Shown here piece by piece: positions 33,121 through 33,631 of a stretch of 33,631 nucleotides of DNA (its first letter is position 1; every line of letters starts with the position of its first letter). Where the stretch lies: assembly GCA_002427815.1 (NCBI GenBank), contig DIZF01000033.1:1-33631 (forward strand), read 5' to 3'. A program made the translations under genes and the position numbers. Below the pieces are notes generated by a model. The model was given only the letters and a program-made list of their open reading frames with translations, did no database searches and had not been told where the DNA came from. The DNA comes from Ramlibacter tataouinensis. GTDB lineage: Bacteria; Pseudomonadota; Gammaproteobacteria; Burkholderiales; Burkholderiaceae_C.

Positions 33121-33631
33121 TTAGAAGCTGTGGCGGATGCCCAGGTCGAAACCGTCGGAGTCGGCATTGGCGGCAGGACCTGCGGCGGCGCCAGGAGCAG
33201 CCGAGGCAGCCGAGCCGTTGCTGTTCTTGACCCTCGCATAGGTCGTGTAAACGGCGGTGCGCTTGGACAGGTTGTGCACATAGCCGATAGCAAACTTCTT
33301 GGCCTTCGGATCCGCGCCGGCGCCGAGGTCGGTCTTGTATTCCGAGTAAGCAGCACGGATCTGGCCGGCGCCAATTCCGTACAGACCACCGATCAGCCAG
33401 CCCTTGCCTGAGACTGAACCATTGTCATCCTTGCTGTATTGAGCCATCAACTGGCCCGGACCGAAGTCCCACTGGCCGCCGATGTTGCTCTGTTTCACGT
33501 CGCCGGCAAGATAGTCGGTCTTGCTCGTTGCAATTGCCACGTTGAACGGGCCGTTGGCCCAGCCGAGGCGGATGCCGTTGCCGTTGCCGTCGCTGGAATT
33601 CGCCAGAGTGCTGCTGTTCTCACCACGGTAG
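33121..33631 (-). CDS. Gram-negative porin (family 4, OmpC-like), C-terminal part only
   Basis: Outer-membrane beta-barrel channel; the frame is open to the right edge, so the start lies outside. About 169 residues are visible, with alternating strand sequence: 'RLGWANGPFNVAIATSKTDY', 'NIGGQWDFGPGQLMAQYSKD', 'GWLIGGLYGIGAGQIRAAYS', 'KFAIGYVHNLSKRTAVYTTY', and a last strand ending 'DLGIRHSF'. The terminal Phe is the signal used by the BAM assembly machine. An Ala/Gly/Pro-rich loop before the last strand is low complexity. It belongs to the Burkholderiales porin_4 group; pore selectivity is not predictable. It is the only outer-membrane protein in the window. Confidence 0.95.
   Translation of the reverse strand, partial: YRGENSSTLANSSDGNGNGIRLGWANGPFNVAIATSKTDYLAGDVKQSNIGGQWDFGPGQLMAQYSKDDNGSVSGKGWLIGGLYGIGAGQIRAAYSEYKTDLGAGADPKAKKFAIGYVHNLSKRTAVYTTYARVKNSNGSAASAAPGAAAGPAANADSDGFDLGIRHSF

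Overview
The window is high-GC, densely coded proteobacterial DNA. It most resembles a betaproteobacterium of the order Burkholderiales, probably Comamonadaceae (the Variovorax/Ramlibacter/Polaromonas type). This rests on two stand-alone Bug (TctC-type) solute receptors, a DUF1840 gene, a family-4 porin ending in Phe, a HexR/zwf pair, a CIRCE-controlled groESL operon and G+C-rich intergenic palindromes of the kind common in that family. Genus is not resolved. No rRNA, tRNA, CRISPR array, insertion sequence or phage gene was seen.

Layout. (1) 1-7923, plus strand: an operon pairing a complete branched-chain-amino-acid-type (Liv/HAAT) ABC importer (livG-H-M-substrate-binding protein-livF) with two acyl-adenylate enzymes: the C-terminal part of a long-chain acyl-CoA synthetase at the left edge, and a PaaK-like protein at the right end. 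This suggests uptake of an organic acid coupled to CoA activation; the substrate is not readable. (2) 8032-10287: two Bug receptors without the TctA/TctB membrane subunits. (3) 10370-11983, minus: DUF1840 and a cyclopropane-fatty-acid synthase, then 12149-14262, plus: a MarR regulator overlapping or abutting a benzoate/2-aminobenzoate-type CoA ligase. (4) 14371-19916: an orphan GspF/PilC-type protein, a 5'-nucleotidase, a YddA/SbmA-type ABC exporter, an EamA permease and a UspA protein. (5) 19917-22790: a gene-poor stretch leading to a heat-shock regulatory region (sigma32/sigma70-like promoter, perfect CIRCE, terminator-like leader hairpin) and groES-groEL with two downstream hairpins. (6) 22800-26048: DUF805 gene, a chimeric small ORF, zwf and hexR with a good HexR operator candidate before zwf. 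(7) 26266-32975, minus: a complete dipeptide/oligopeptide-type ABC importer (B, A, C, D, F) with an M20 amidohydrolase between permease B and the binding protein. (8) 33121 to the right edge, minus: the C-terminal part of a porin.

The least expected observations are small. Two fragments of a ferric-iron/phosphonate-type (Afu/Fbp) importer, a binding-protein piece at about 26092-26265 and an ATPase tail at about 23337-23444, lie on the same strand in operon order on either side of zwf-hexR. The groES leader carries a terminator-like hairpin downstream of CIRCE. The PaaK-like protein lacks the usual phosphate-binding loop. I did not find a clearly new multi-gene system; the Liv importer flanked by two CoA-ligase-family genes is the closest thing to a distinctive functional unit.
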